Shown here: positions 56,652 through 64,000 of the stretch, in pieces | Numbering within the stretch: position 1 is the stretch's first letter | Layout: each line of letters begins with the position of its first letter | Assembly (NCBI GenBank): GCA_026018925.1 | Contig: JAKSZU010000011.1 | Location: 8,328,485 to 8,392,484, forward strand | Direction: 5' to 3' | Length of the DNA stretch: 64,000 nucleotides | DNA from: Tupaia tana | Lineage: Eukaryota; Chordata; Mammalia; Scandentia; Tupaiidae | The notes under the pieces: generated by a model | What the model was told of the DNA's origin: nothing | The model's input: the letters and a program-made list of their open reading frames with translations, nothing else | The model's database searches: none | Program-made: the position numbers and the translations under genes

Positions 56652-57110
56652 TTTTTTTCTTTTTTTTTATATTTAGTTTTTTTTTTTATTATCATCATAT
56701 TCTTCTTTATATTACATTGAATTACATATAACTTTACATTGTATTACATTACTTTTTCAAAAGGGAATGCCATGCATGTCAGTCAGTACAGAGACATTAA
56801 TCTCCCCGCTTCAACATTCAATATCTTTTCTATGTTTTCCCCAATCATTATTATTATTCTAATTATTTTTTAAGACAGTCCATCGCTATTTCTCATGTTG
56901 CTTGTACAAATACTTTGCCCATCATGAAATACTTCTCAGACAAATCCAGTTGAGAATACTATACATGTCAACATCAACAGTTAATAAGCCATATCTGTTT
57001 CTCACTAATGTCCTACCTCTCTATTGTTCATTTGTTATCTTTCTCTATCCTCTTCTCTTCACTTCCCCCATTCCACACTGTCCTATTCTCATTAAGTATC
57101 TTCACTGCTT
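56652..57110 (-). other. L1 3' UTR and A tail
   Basis: About 460 bp. On the sense strand a G/A-rich stretch (complement of 57038-57080, containing GGAATGGGGGAAGTGAAG) is the usual L1 polypurine tract. AATAAA (complement of 56685-56690) directly precedes the A-rich tail, which is broken by CTAAATAT and G. Confidence 0.85.
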
Positions 57111-60100
57111 TTATGTCCTCCAATTTTTTTTTTCACTATCATAGAATGCTGATAGTCGGTATATATTGAGTGGATACATACAATATCTTTCTTTCATATC
57201 CTGGCTTACTTCACTCAGCAATATATCCTCCGTATCTGACCACTTTCTATCAAATTCCAGGGCCTTGTTATTTTTTATGGCTGAGTAGTATTCCATAGAG
57301 TATATATACCACACTTTTCCAATCCATTCATCAGTTTGTGGACATTTAGGTTGGTTCCATGTCTTGGCAATTGTGAATAATGCTGCAATAAACATTGATG
57401 TGCAAGCACTTTTCTGACTGAGCGTTCTCCTGTCTTTTGGGTAAATACCCAGAAGTGGGATTACTGGATCGAATGGTAGTTCTATTTGTAGATCTTTGAG
57501 GAACCTCCATATTGTTCTCCACAGTGGTTGAACTAGTTTACATTCCCACCAACAGTGTAGGAGGGTTCCCTTTTCACCACATCCCCGCCAACACTTATCA
57601 TTTTTTATATTCTTAATCTTTGCCATTCTGACAGGGGTTAGGTGGTATCTCATTGTAGTTTTTATCTGCATCTCCCTTATGATGAGGGATGTTGAGCATT
57701 TCCTCATATGCTTTTTGGCTATTCGTATGTCTTCCTTAGAGAGACTTTTGTTCAGCTCATTTTCCCACCTTTTAATTGGGTTAATCATTTTTTTTCGCAT
57801 AAGGCACTTGAGTTCCCTATGTATTCTGGTTATCAGTCCCTTGTCTGAGGCATATTTAACAAAAATATTTTCCCATTCTGAGGGTTGTCGGTTCACACTT
57901 GTTACTGTGTCCTTTGCTGTGCAGAAACTTCTTAGTCTAATATAGTCCCACTTGTCTATTTTAGGGATTATTGCCTGTGCCTTGGGAGTCTTATTTAAGA
58001 AGTCTTTGCCTACTCCAATGTCCCCCAGAGTTTCCCCAGCATTTTCCACCAGTAGTTTTATTGTTTGAGGTTTTAGGTTAAGATCTTTGATCCATTTTGA
58101 GTTGACTGTTGTTAGTGGTGAAAGATGGGGGTTCAGTTTCATCTTTCTGCAGGTGGATACCCAGTTTTTCCAGCACCATTTACTAAAGATGTTTTCCTTT
58201 TCCCAATGGATTGACTGATATCCTTTGTCAAAGATCAGTTGGCTGTAAGCTTTGGGGGTTATTTCTGGGGTCTCTATTCTCTTCCATTGGTCCACATGTC
58301 TGTTTTTATGCCAATACCATGCTGTTTTGATGACCACAGCTTTATAGTATATCTTGGGATCAGGGAGTGATATGCCTCCTACTCCACTCTTCTTGCGCAG
58401 GATTGCTTTTGCAATACGAGGTCTTTTATGGTTCCAGACAAATTCTATGATTGCCCTTTCTAGATCTCTGAAGAATATCTCTGGTATTTTGATTGGAATT
58501 GCATTAAACATGTAGATTAATTTGGGTAGAATTGCCATTTTGATTATGTTAATTCTTCCAATCCAGGAGCATGGGATATCCTTCCACTTTTTTATGTCAC
58601 TTTCAATGTCTCTTTTAAGATTTTCGTAGTTTTCTTTATAAAGATCTTTGACTTTCTTAGTTAGGTTTATCCCTAGGTATCTTATACACCTTGTGGCTAC
58701 GGTGAAAGGGATTCCTTTCTTCAGCTCTGCTTCGTTCAACTTGTTGTTCATAAATAGAAATGCTATAGATTTTTGGATATTGATTTTGTATCCTGCCACT
58801 TTACTGTATTCACTTACTACTTCAAGCAGTTTTTTCATGGATACCTTTGGGTCTTCTAAGTATACCATCATGTCATCTGCAAATAAAGATATTTTCAATT
58901 CTTCTTTGCCTATTCGAATGCCTTTAATATTGTTCTCTTCTCTGATTGCAATAGCTAAGACTTCCAGTACTATATTAAAGAGCAGTGGAGAAAGTGGGCA
59001 GCCCTGCCTAGTACCTGTTTTCAGAGGAAAAGCTTTCAGCTTTTCCCCATTCAGTATAATGTTAGCTGTAGGTTTTTCATAGATGGCTTTTATTGTGTTG
59101 AGAAATGACCCTTCTATACCAATCTTACTGAGAGTCTTAATCATAAAAGGATGCTGTATTTTATCAAATGCTTTCTCCGCATCAATTGAGATGATCATAT
59201 GGTTTTTATCTTTCTTTCTGTTAATGTGGTGTATTACATTTATGGTCTTGCGTATATTGAACCATCCTTGCATCCCTGGTATAAAGCCTACCTGATCGTG
59301 ATGAATGATCTTTGTTATATGTTGTTGGATACGATTTGCGAGTATTTTGTTGAGAATTTTCGCATCTATATTCATCAATGATATTGGTCTGTAGTTTTCC
59401 CTTTTTGTCATATCCTTATCTGTTTTGGGGATGAGGATGATGGAGGCTTCATAAAATGAATTTGGAAGGTTTCCTTCCTTTTGAATCTTTAGAAATAATT
59501 TTAGTAGGATAGGGGTTAACTCTTCCTTAAAAGTTTTGTAGAATTCACAAGTGAAGCCATCTGGGCCTGGGCTTTTCTTTGTTGGGAGGTTATTTATTAC
59601 TGATTCAATCTCCTGGCTTGTTATAGGTCTATTCAGGTTCTCTATGTCTTCCTGATCCAATCTTGGTAGATTATATGCATCCAGGAATTTGTCCATCTCC
59701 TCCAGGTTATCTTGTTTGTTGGCGTAAAGTTGCTCATAGTATCCTCTAATGATATTTTGTATTTCTGCTGTGTCTGTGGTAATATTGCCTGTTTCATCAC
59801 ATATTTGATTAATCTGGTTTCTTTCTTTCTTCTTCTTTATCAGTCTAGCCAATGGTGTGTCGATCTTGTTAATCTTTTCAAAGAACCAGCTTTTGCTTTC
59901 ATTTATTTTCTGTATGGTTCGTTTATTTTCTATTTCATTTATTTCTGCTCGAACCTTTATTATTTCTTTTCGCCTGGCATTTTGGGGATTTGTTTGTTGT
60001 TGTTTTTCCAATTCTCTGAGGCATGATGATAAGTTATCTAGTTGCCATCTTTCTGTCCTTTTCTTATGTGCACTAATTGCTATGAATTTTCCTCTTATGA

Positions 60101-60992
60101 CTGCTTTTGCTGTGTCCCATAGATTCTGGACACTTGTGTACTCATTATCATTAGTTTCCATAAATTTTTTTATTTCAGCCTTAATTTCTTCAGTAGTGAA
60201 GAAGTCATTCAGAAGTAGGTTGTTCAGTTTCCATGTGTTCGTGTATTTTCGGGATTGTGTCTTGAAATTAATCTTGAGTTTAATTCCATCATGGTCAGAG
60301 AAGATGCTGGGTACAGTTTCTATGCCTTTGAATCTATAAAGGCTTGATTTGTGTCCTAATATATGATCTATCTTTGAAAAGGTTCCATGTCGGGGTGAGA
60401 AAAATGTATATGTTGTGGATGTAGGGTGGAAAGTTCTATAGATATCTGTCAAGCCCATTCCATTTATAGTATCATTTAAGTCCTGTGTCTCTCTATTTAT
60501 TTTCTGTCTAGAAGACCTGTCTATAGGAGATAATGGGGTGTTGAGATCTCCAACAATTATAGTATTTCTCCCTATCTCTCCTTTTAGCTCCAACAGTCTT
60601 TCCTTCACATATTTAGGTGCACCTGAGTTGGGTGCATAGATATTTATAAGGGTTATGTCTTCTTGCTGGATTACCCCATTTACTATTATATAATGCCCTT
60701 CTTTGTCTCTTCTTACAGTCTTTGTCTTGAAATCTATTTTGTCTGAGATCAATATCGCTACTCCAGCCTTTTTTTGATTTCCATTTGCATGGAGTATCTT
60801 TTTCCAGCCCTTGACTTTTAGTCTATGTATGTCTTTATCCATAAGGTGAGTTTCTTGTAGGCAACAGATAGAGGGTTTCTGTTTTCTTATCCAGTCAGCC
60901 AGTCTATGTCTCTTTACTGGAGAATTTAATCCATTGACATTCAATGTAATTATCGATATTTCCGTACCTGATCCTATCATTAAGTGAGCCAT
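57111..60992 (-). CDS. ORF2: LINE-1 ORF2 protein (endonuclease and reverse transcriptase)
   Basis: 1293 residues, close to the usual 1275-1300 of mammalian ORF2p. It nicks target DNA and reverse-transcribes L1 (and SINE) RNA at the nick. APE-type endonuclease at about 9-245: N18, E47 (QETH), D149 and N151 (GDLN), D209 and H210 (KIDH), D233 and H234 (SDH) are all present. Reverse transcriptase at about 470-780: SPGPDGF, YRPISL, D604 (SIDAEKAFD), TRQGCPLSP and the catalytic FADD at 704-707. A C-terminal CX3CX7HX4C zinc-knuckle uses C1134, C1138, H1146 and C1151. The frame opens with M1 (MAHLMIGSG); M5 lines up better with the usual ORF2 start, so the first four residues may be untranslated. It begins 43 bp after ORF1 and is probably translated by termination-reinitiation, as in other L1s. 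No broken or missing key residue was found. Confidence 0.97.
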   Translation of the reverse strand: MAHLMIGSGTEISIITLNVNGLNSPVKRHRLADWIRKQKPSICCLQETHLMDKDIHRLKVKGWKKILHANGNQKKAGVAILISDKIDFKTKTVRRDKEGHYIIVNGVIQQEDITLINIYAPNSGAPKYVKERLLELKGEIGRNTIIVGDLNTPLSPIDRSSRQKINRETQDLNDTINGMGLTDIYRTFHPTSTTYTFFSPRHGTFSKIDHILGHKSSLYRFKGIETVPSIFSDHDGIKLKINFKTQSRKYTNTWKLNNLLLNDFFTTEEIKAEIKKFMETNDNEYTSVQNLWDTAKAVIRGKFIAISAHKKRTERWQLDNLSSCLRELEKQQQTNPQNARRKEIIKVRAEINEIENKRTIQKINESKSWFFEKINKIDTPLARLIKKKKERNQINQICDETGNITTDTAEIQNIIRGYYEQLYANKQDNLEEMDKFLDAYNLPRLDQEDIENLNRPITSQEIESVINNLPTKKSPGPDGFTCEFYKTFKEELTPILLKLFLKIQKEGNLPNSFYEASIILIPKTDKDMTKRENYRPISLMNIDAKILNKILANRIQQHITKIIHHDQVGFIPGMQGWFNIRKTINVIHHINRKKDKNHMIISIDAEKAFDKIQHPFMIKTLSKIGIEGSFLNTIKAIYEKPTANIILNGEKLKAFPLKTGTRQGCPLSPLLFNIVLEVLAIAIREENNIKGIRIGKEELKISLFADDMMVYLEDPKVSMKKLLEVVSEYSKVAGYKINIQKSIAFLFMNNKLNEAELKKGIPFTVATRCIRYLGINLTKKVKDLYKENYENLKRDIESDIKKWKDIPCSWIGRINIIKMAILPKLIYMFNAIPIKIPEIFFRDLERAIIEFVWNHKRPRIAKAILRKKSGVGGISLPDPKIYYKAVVIKTAWYWHKNRHVDQWKRIETPEITPKAYSQLIFDKGYQSIHWEKENIFSKWCWKNWVSTCRKMKLNPHLSPLTTVNSKWIKDLNLKPQTIKLLVENAGETLGDIGVGKDFLNKTPKAQAIIPKIDKWDYIRLRSFCTAKDTVTSVNRQPSEWENIFVKYASDKGLITRIHRELKCLMRKKMINPIKRWENELNKSLSKEDIRIAKKHMRKCSTSLIIREMQIKTTMRYHLTPVRMAKIKNIKNDKCWRGCGEKGTLLHCWWECKLVQPLWRTIWRFLKDLQIELPFDPVIPLLGIYPKDRRTLSQKSACTSMFIAALFTIAKTWNQPKCPQTDEWIGKVWYIYSMEYYSAIKNNKALEFDRKWSDTEDILLSEVSQDMKERYCMYPLNIYRLSAFYDSEKKNWRT

Positions 60993-61035
60993 TTTCTTGG
61001 TTGCTCTTTGTTCTCGTATAACTGTCTCTGATTTT

Positions 61036-62004
61036 TTAGTTTTCCTGGTATAATACTCCCTTCAGAACCTCTTGAAGAGCTGGTCTGGAGTTGGTAAATT
61101 CCTTCAAATTTTGTTTATTCGAGAATGTTTTTATCTTTTTTTCCCATATGAAAGATAATTTTGCCGGGTATAATATTCTTGGTTGAAATTGTTTTTCACT
61201 CAACACTTTTACTATGCTTCCCCATTCTTTCCTTTCTTGCATTGTTTCCGCCGAAAGATCCGATGTTAGCCTGATGGGGTGACCTTTGTAAGTAACCTGG
61301 CGTTTCCCTCTTGCCAACTTTAGTATCTTGTCTTTGTCTGTTGTTTTTGCCAGTCTGGCTATAATGTGCCTTGGAGAGGATCTTCTTGGGTTGATTCTAC
61401 CCGGGGTCCTATGTATTTCCTGGGTCTGGATATTTGAGTGCCTTTCTAGATTTGGAAAGTTTTCTTCCAGGATCTCATGGAATAAATTATCTAGGCCCTT
61501 ATTATTTTCTTCCTCTTCTGGAATACCTATTATCCAGATGTTGGGGCGCTTGATAGTATCCAGTATTCCTCGTATATTATCCTCATTTTTCATGGTTGTT
61601 TTCTCAATCTTCTTGATGCTTTTTTCTAGGTCAGATGTTTTGTCTTCTACGTTAGATATTCGATCTTCTGCCTGGTCTAACCTACTTTTAATACTTTCAA
61701 GGGAGGTTTTGATTTCCTGTATCACATTCTTCATTCCTAGAAGTTCCATCTGGTTCTTGTTTAAGGTATCCATTTCTTCTTTCAAGTCATTGAAGGACTT
61801 CCTCATCTCCTGGAGCTCCTTGTCTCTTTTCTCTTCCATCTCAGTTAGTTTGGTCACTACAAATAATCTGAATTCCTTATCAGACATGTCCACGACGTCC
61901 ATTGTATTGACTGTGGGTGATGTAGGCTTGATGATTTCCCTTGAGGGAGAGGCCTTTTGTTGGTTGCTCATATTTCTGGAGCCTCTGCGATTGTTCTTAG
62001 TCAT
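61036..62004 (-). CDS. ORF1: LINE-1 ORF1 protein (RNA-binding chaperone)
   Basis: 322 residues, a little shorter than the 338 of human ORF1p. It forms trimers that coat L1 RNA in cis and act as a nucleic-acid chaperone. Basic N-terminus (1-25), then a leucine/isoleucine heptad coiled coil at about 42-150 rich in E and K. RRM-like domain at about 153-250 begins [11 protein letters not shown]. The basic patch [14 protein letters not shown] is at 207-220. The C-terminal domain at about 253-318 includes [13 protein letters not shown]. An ATG start (62002-62004) with no upstream in-frame ATG was chosen. The reading frame is unbroken, whereas the ORF1 copies at 55075 and 62880 are not. The gene sits 5' of ORF2 on the same bicistronic transcript, presumably driven by the monomer 5' UTR. 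Confidence 0.96.
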   Translation of the reverse strand: MTKNNRRGSRNMSNQQKASPSREIIKPTSPTVNTMDVVDMSDKEFRLFVVTKLTEMEEKRDKELQEMRKSFNDLKEEMDTLNKNQMELLGMKNVIQEIKTSLESIKSRLDQAEDRISNVEDKTSDLEKSIKKIEKTTMKNEDNIRGILDTIKRPNIWIIGIPEEEENNKGLDNLFHEILEENFPNLERHSNIQTQEIHRTPGRINPRRSSPRHIIARLAKTTDKDKILKLARGKRQVTYKGHPIRLTSDLSAETMQERKEWGSIVKVLSEKQFQPRILYPAKLSFIWEKKIKTFSNKQNLKEFTNSRPALQEVLKGVLYQEN

Positions 62005-62623
62005 TAGGTATTCTATATGTTTCTTCCTAACTGATTGTTAATAGTTGTACAGGCTTAGAAAATTGATGATTTCCCTTATGGTTGGCCTACCTGTTGCTCA
62101 CAATTACCATTAACTGTTGCCACTACCCTGGATGGCCCAAAGTCCTCACTGTCTCTAAGGACAGGTGAGCCTACAATTGACTGAATAAGCAACACCCCAA
62201 GAGCAAAGAAAAACAAACTGAAAATAGGAAATTGTGCGGTGCGCGTGCGCGCCGCGCGCTATTCAAATCACCAGAATTCAGAGTCCAAAGGCTAGTGGGA
62301 AAGTGTCAGAAGATGAGTGACAGGACCAGGTTGGTCAGGTCTGGAGCCTGAGTCCGCCTGGTGCCCGGAACTGCTGGCCGGCTCGATCCGGATTGTGGGT
62401 GGGGTGGGGTGGGAGTTCGCCTTAAAGTCCCAGACAACCAACCTGGGGTCCAAGGAGGAGAAACGGTGGGGATGCGTGGAGATTCGGAAAGGTCGGGCCT
62501 GCAGCCTCAGTCCGCCTGGTGCCCGGAACTGCTGGCCGGCTCGATCCGGATTGTGGGTGGGGTGGGGTGGGAGTTCGCCTTAAAGTCCCAGACAACCAAC
62601 CTGGGGTCCAAGGAGGAGAAACC
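62005..62623 (-). promoter_or_regulatory. L1 5' UTR / internal promoter region
   Basis: About 620 bp, the most GC- and CpG-rich part of the last 10 kb. Two tandem units occupy the outer half. The inner part has an alternating GC run GCGCGTGCGCGCCGCGCGC (62242-62260). By analogy with other L1s this drives sense transcription; no promoter element was tested. Confidence 0.75.
62307..62622 (-). repeat. Two 158-bp tandem 5' UTR monomers
   Basis: Positions 62353-62464 and 62511-62622 (112 bp) are identical, with a 158-bp period. The remaining ~46 bp of each unit (about 62307-62352 and 62465-62510) is alike only in part (for example GGTCAGGTCTGGAGCCTGAG against GGTCGGGCCTGCAGCCTCAG). The unit boundary nearest the L1 start ends GGAGAAAC in both. 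Confidence 0.92.
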
Positions 62624-62641
62624 AAAAACAGTATTAGTTTT
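62624..62641. repeat. Right L1 target-site duplication
   Basis: AAAAACAGTATTAGTTTT directly follows the L1 5' end (GGAGGAGAAACC) and equals 56634-56651. An exact match implies little time since insertion. Confidence 0.95.
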
Positions 62642-62879
62642 AATAGATCAAAATTTAAAAAATGCTGAGAGAAATTTGCTCAACACTTAAAGCCAGAAAA
62701 AAAGGTTAGGATTCAGTTCAAACAGTAGGGAGATGAACCTATCAATAGCTCAAGAGAAGACAAAATCTTTACATCTGGAAAACAAAGCATAAAAGAAAAT
62801 CAGTAATATTTTACTCAAAAGTCATAAAATTCATTTCACTGTTCAGTCTCATGTAATTAATCTCTCTTCTATTGAATTT

Positions 62880-64000
62880 GCAGTATTAATGTCGTCCAGT
62901 CTTTCCGTTTAAATTCTGGAAATTAACATTCAATGTTATTGATCTTTCCAGATTTGTCCCTACCATTAAGTTGGCCAGTCTCTTGGCTATTTTTTGTACT
63001 CTTATTTCTGTGTCTGACTTTAGCTTTTCTGTGTCTGACTTTAGCTTTTCTGGTAGAGCACTTCCTTCAGAACTTCTTGGAGAGCTGGTCTGGTGTTGGT
63101 AAATTATTTCAGGTTTTGTTTCTCTGAGAATATTTTTGTCTTTTCTTTTCATATGAAGGATAATATTGCTGGGTATAGTATTCTTAGTTGAAATTGTTTT
63201 TCACTTAACACTTTGAATGTATTTTCTCATTCTTTCCCTGCTTGCATTGTTTCCAATGAGAAAGTAACTTGACATTTCTTTCTTGCCAATTTTAGTATCT
63301 TGTCTCTGTCTGTGGTTTTGATCAATCTGGCTATGATGTGCCTTGGAGAAGATCTTCTTTGGTTGATTCTATGTGTAGTCCTTTGTATTTCTTGGGTCTG
63401 AATAGTTGAATGCCTTTCTAGGTTTACAAAGTTTTCCTCCAGTATTTCATAGAATAGATTATCAATGCCCTTATTACTTTCTTCACCTTCTGGGATACTA
63501 ATTATCCACATGTTTGGGCATTTAATGATAACTAGTATTACTTGTATATTGTTCTCATTTGGGGAGGTTATTTTCTGTCTTTTGGTGAATTTTTCTAGGT
63601 CAGAGGTTCTGTCTTCTACATCTGAAATTCAATTTTCTGCATGACCTAATCTGCTTTTAATACTTTCAAGGGAGGTTTTGATTTCCGGTATTACTGCCTT
63701 CATCTCTAATAATTACATTTGATTTTTTTTATGGTGTATATTTCCTCTTTCAGATCATGCAAGAATTTCCTCACCTTCTGGAACTCAATGTCTTTTTTCT
63801 CCTGCATTTTCTGGAGTTCATTGTGTCTCTTCTCTTGCATCTTTGTTAGCTTTGATACTGTGAATATTCTAAATTCTTCATCTGATATTTCCATGAGTTC
63901 CATTGTATTGTCTGTGGAGGATGAGGAATTAATCTTTTCCCTTGGGGTAGAAATATTTTCTTGACTTCTCATATTTTTGTGCTTCTGTGGTAGTTTCTGT
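62880..64000 (-). mobile_element. Older L1 fragment: ORF1 and first codons of ORF2, runs off the window
   Basis: Minus-strand frames read ISDEEFRIFTVSKL (N-terminus, 63706-63972), then WIISIPEGEE and [14 protein letters not shown] (63227-63511), then SITLNVN (start of ORF2) near 62930. Frameshifts and a deletion between CQVTF and SLETMQ break ORF1. A 21-bp unit CTGTGTCTGACTTTAGCTTTT is tandemly duplicated at 63008-63028 and 63029-63049. After about 20 codons of ORF2 the similarity stops, so the 3' four-fifths of an L1 are missing. Confidence 0.85.

Larger units (their letters stand above)
56652..62623 (-). mobile_element. L1: Full-length LINE-1 with both ORFs open
   Basis: About 5.97 kb between exact 18-bp duplications. 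Sense order (right to left): 5' UTR 62005-62623 with two monomers, ORF1, 43-bp spacer, ORF2, 3' UTR with a purine-rich tract, AATAAA and an interrupted A tail (56652-56690). No frameshift or premature stop is visible in either ORF and all catalytic residues checked are present. It is probably a recent insertion and possibly still retrotransposition-competent; competence itself cannot be read from sequence. It lies between two older L1-related fragments in the same orientation. Confidence 0.97.

Noticed and set aside
61328-62041. 237-codon plus-strand ORF opposite L1 ORF1
   Set aside because: It lies entirely antisense to ORF1 with low-complexity Ser/Leu/Ile/Phe composition, as expected for the shadow of a Lys/Glu/Asn-rich coding strand.
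62317-62690. Antisense ORFs over the L1 5' UTR monomers, reminiscent of primate ORF0
   Set aside because: Both open frames here begin with GTG, not ATG, and their length comes from the tandem duplication. The parallel to ORF0 is not supported.
1-64000. Undescribed multi-gene system (defence, secretion, biosynthesis)
   Set aside because: This is repeat-rich vertebrate DNA; outside the L1 no ORF carries a recognisable domain and there is no gene clustering.

Overview
The window looks like gene-poor mammalian DNA, either intergenic or deep intronic. About half is interspersed repeat, and the only intact protein-coding genes are the two reading frames of a young LINE-1. Several repeats pin it to a placental mammal: MIR, old L1M pieces, MLT1-like and MLT2-like LTRs, a mariner-type MITE, and very many tRNA-derived SINEs. 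The dominant SINE does not look like Alu, B2 or carnivore SINEC. From memory it best fits the CYN-type tRNA SINEs of colugos (Dermoptera). That placement is an inference at roughly 0.55-0.6. One degraded 7SL-like monomer agrees with Euarchontoglires.

SINE families used below are working names. Family A (about 250-290 bp, youngest): head GGGACCAGCAGTTAGCGTAA, B box GGTTCGAGTCC, a CpG-rich body, a CTCTGTCTGTCT pyrimidine stretch, the motif CCTATAGCAAAAACCTCT and an A tail. Family D (about 240-290 bp): an older form of the same element with a CCAGCAGGTGGCATGG head and a GCTTGAAAATCACACC linker. Family B (about 155-205 bp): the D-type head joined directly to CTTTCTCACTTTCTCTC and an AATAAATAAAGTTAAATAAA tail. 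Family C (about 145-260 bp): a different tRNA-like head (GTGGTAATACAGCTGG, GGTTCACATCCCAG type) ending in CATAGAAGAAATAAA. Nested insertions and clean target-site duplications (TSDs) give the order: A and B go into C, D and the MITE, and D goes into MIR.

Layout. 0-9.3 kb: dense SINEs over an old L1M piece. 9.5-10.1 kb: the only CpG-rich non-repeat block. 11-20 kb: SINEs, MIRs and a candidate solo LTR. 20.3-26.5 kb: MITE, 5'-truncated L1, MLT2-like and MLT1-like LTRs, another L1M piece and a perfect 60-bp inverted repeat. 27-31.7 kb and 37.3-39.6 kb: the longest repeat-poor stretches, with no recognisable exon. 32.5-55 kb: SINEs, long purine microsatellites and a 1.5-kb SINE cluster at 39.7-41.2 kb. 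55-64 kb: three minus-strand L1-related copies. The middle one (56652-62623) is full length with ORF1, ORF2, a two-monomer 5' UTR and an 18-bp TSD.

How the parts interact: the L1 encodes the ORF1 chaperone and the ORF2 endonuclease/reverse transcriptase. A-tailed SINEs with A-rich TSDs, like those here, are the kind of element such L1s mobilise in trans. I found no cellular protein gene, functional RNA gene, CRISPR array or operon-like system. All family names come from recall and pattern, not a database search.
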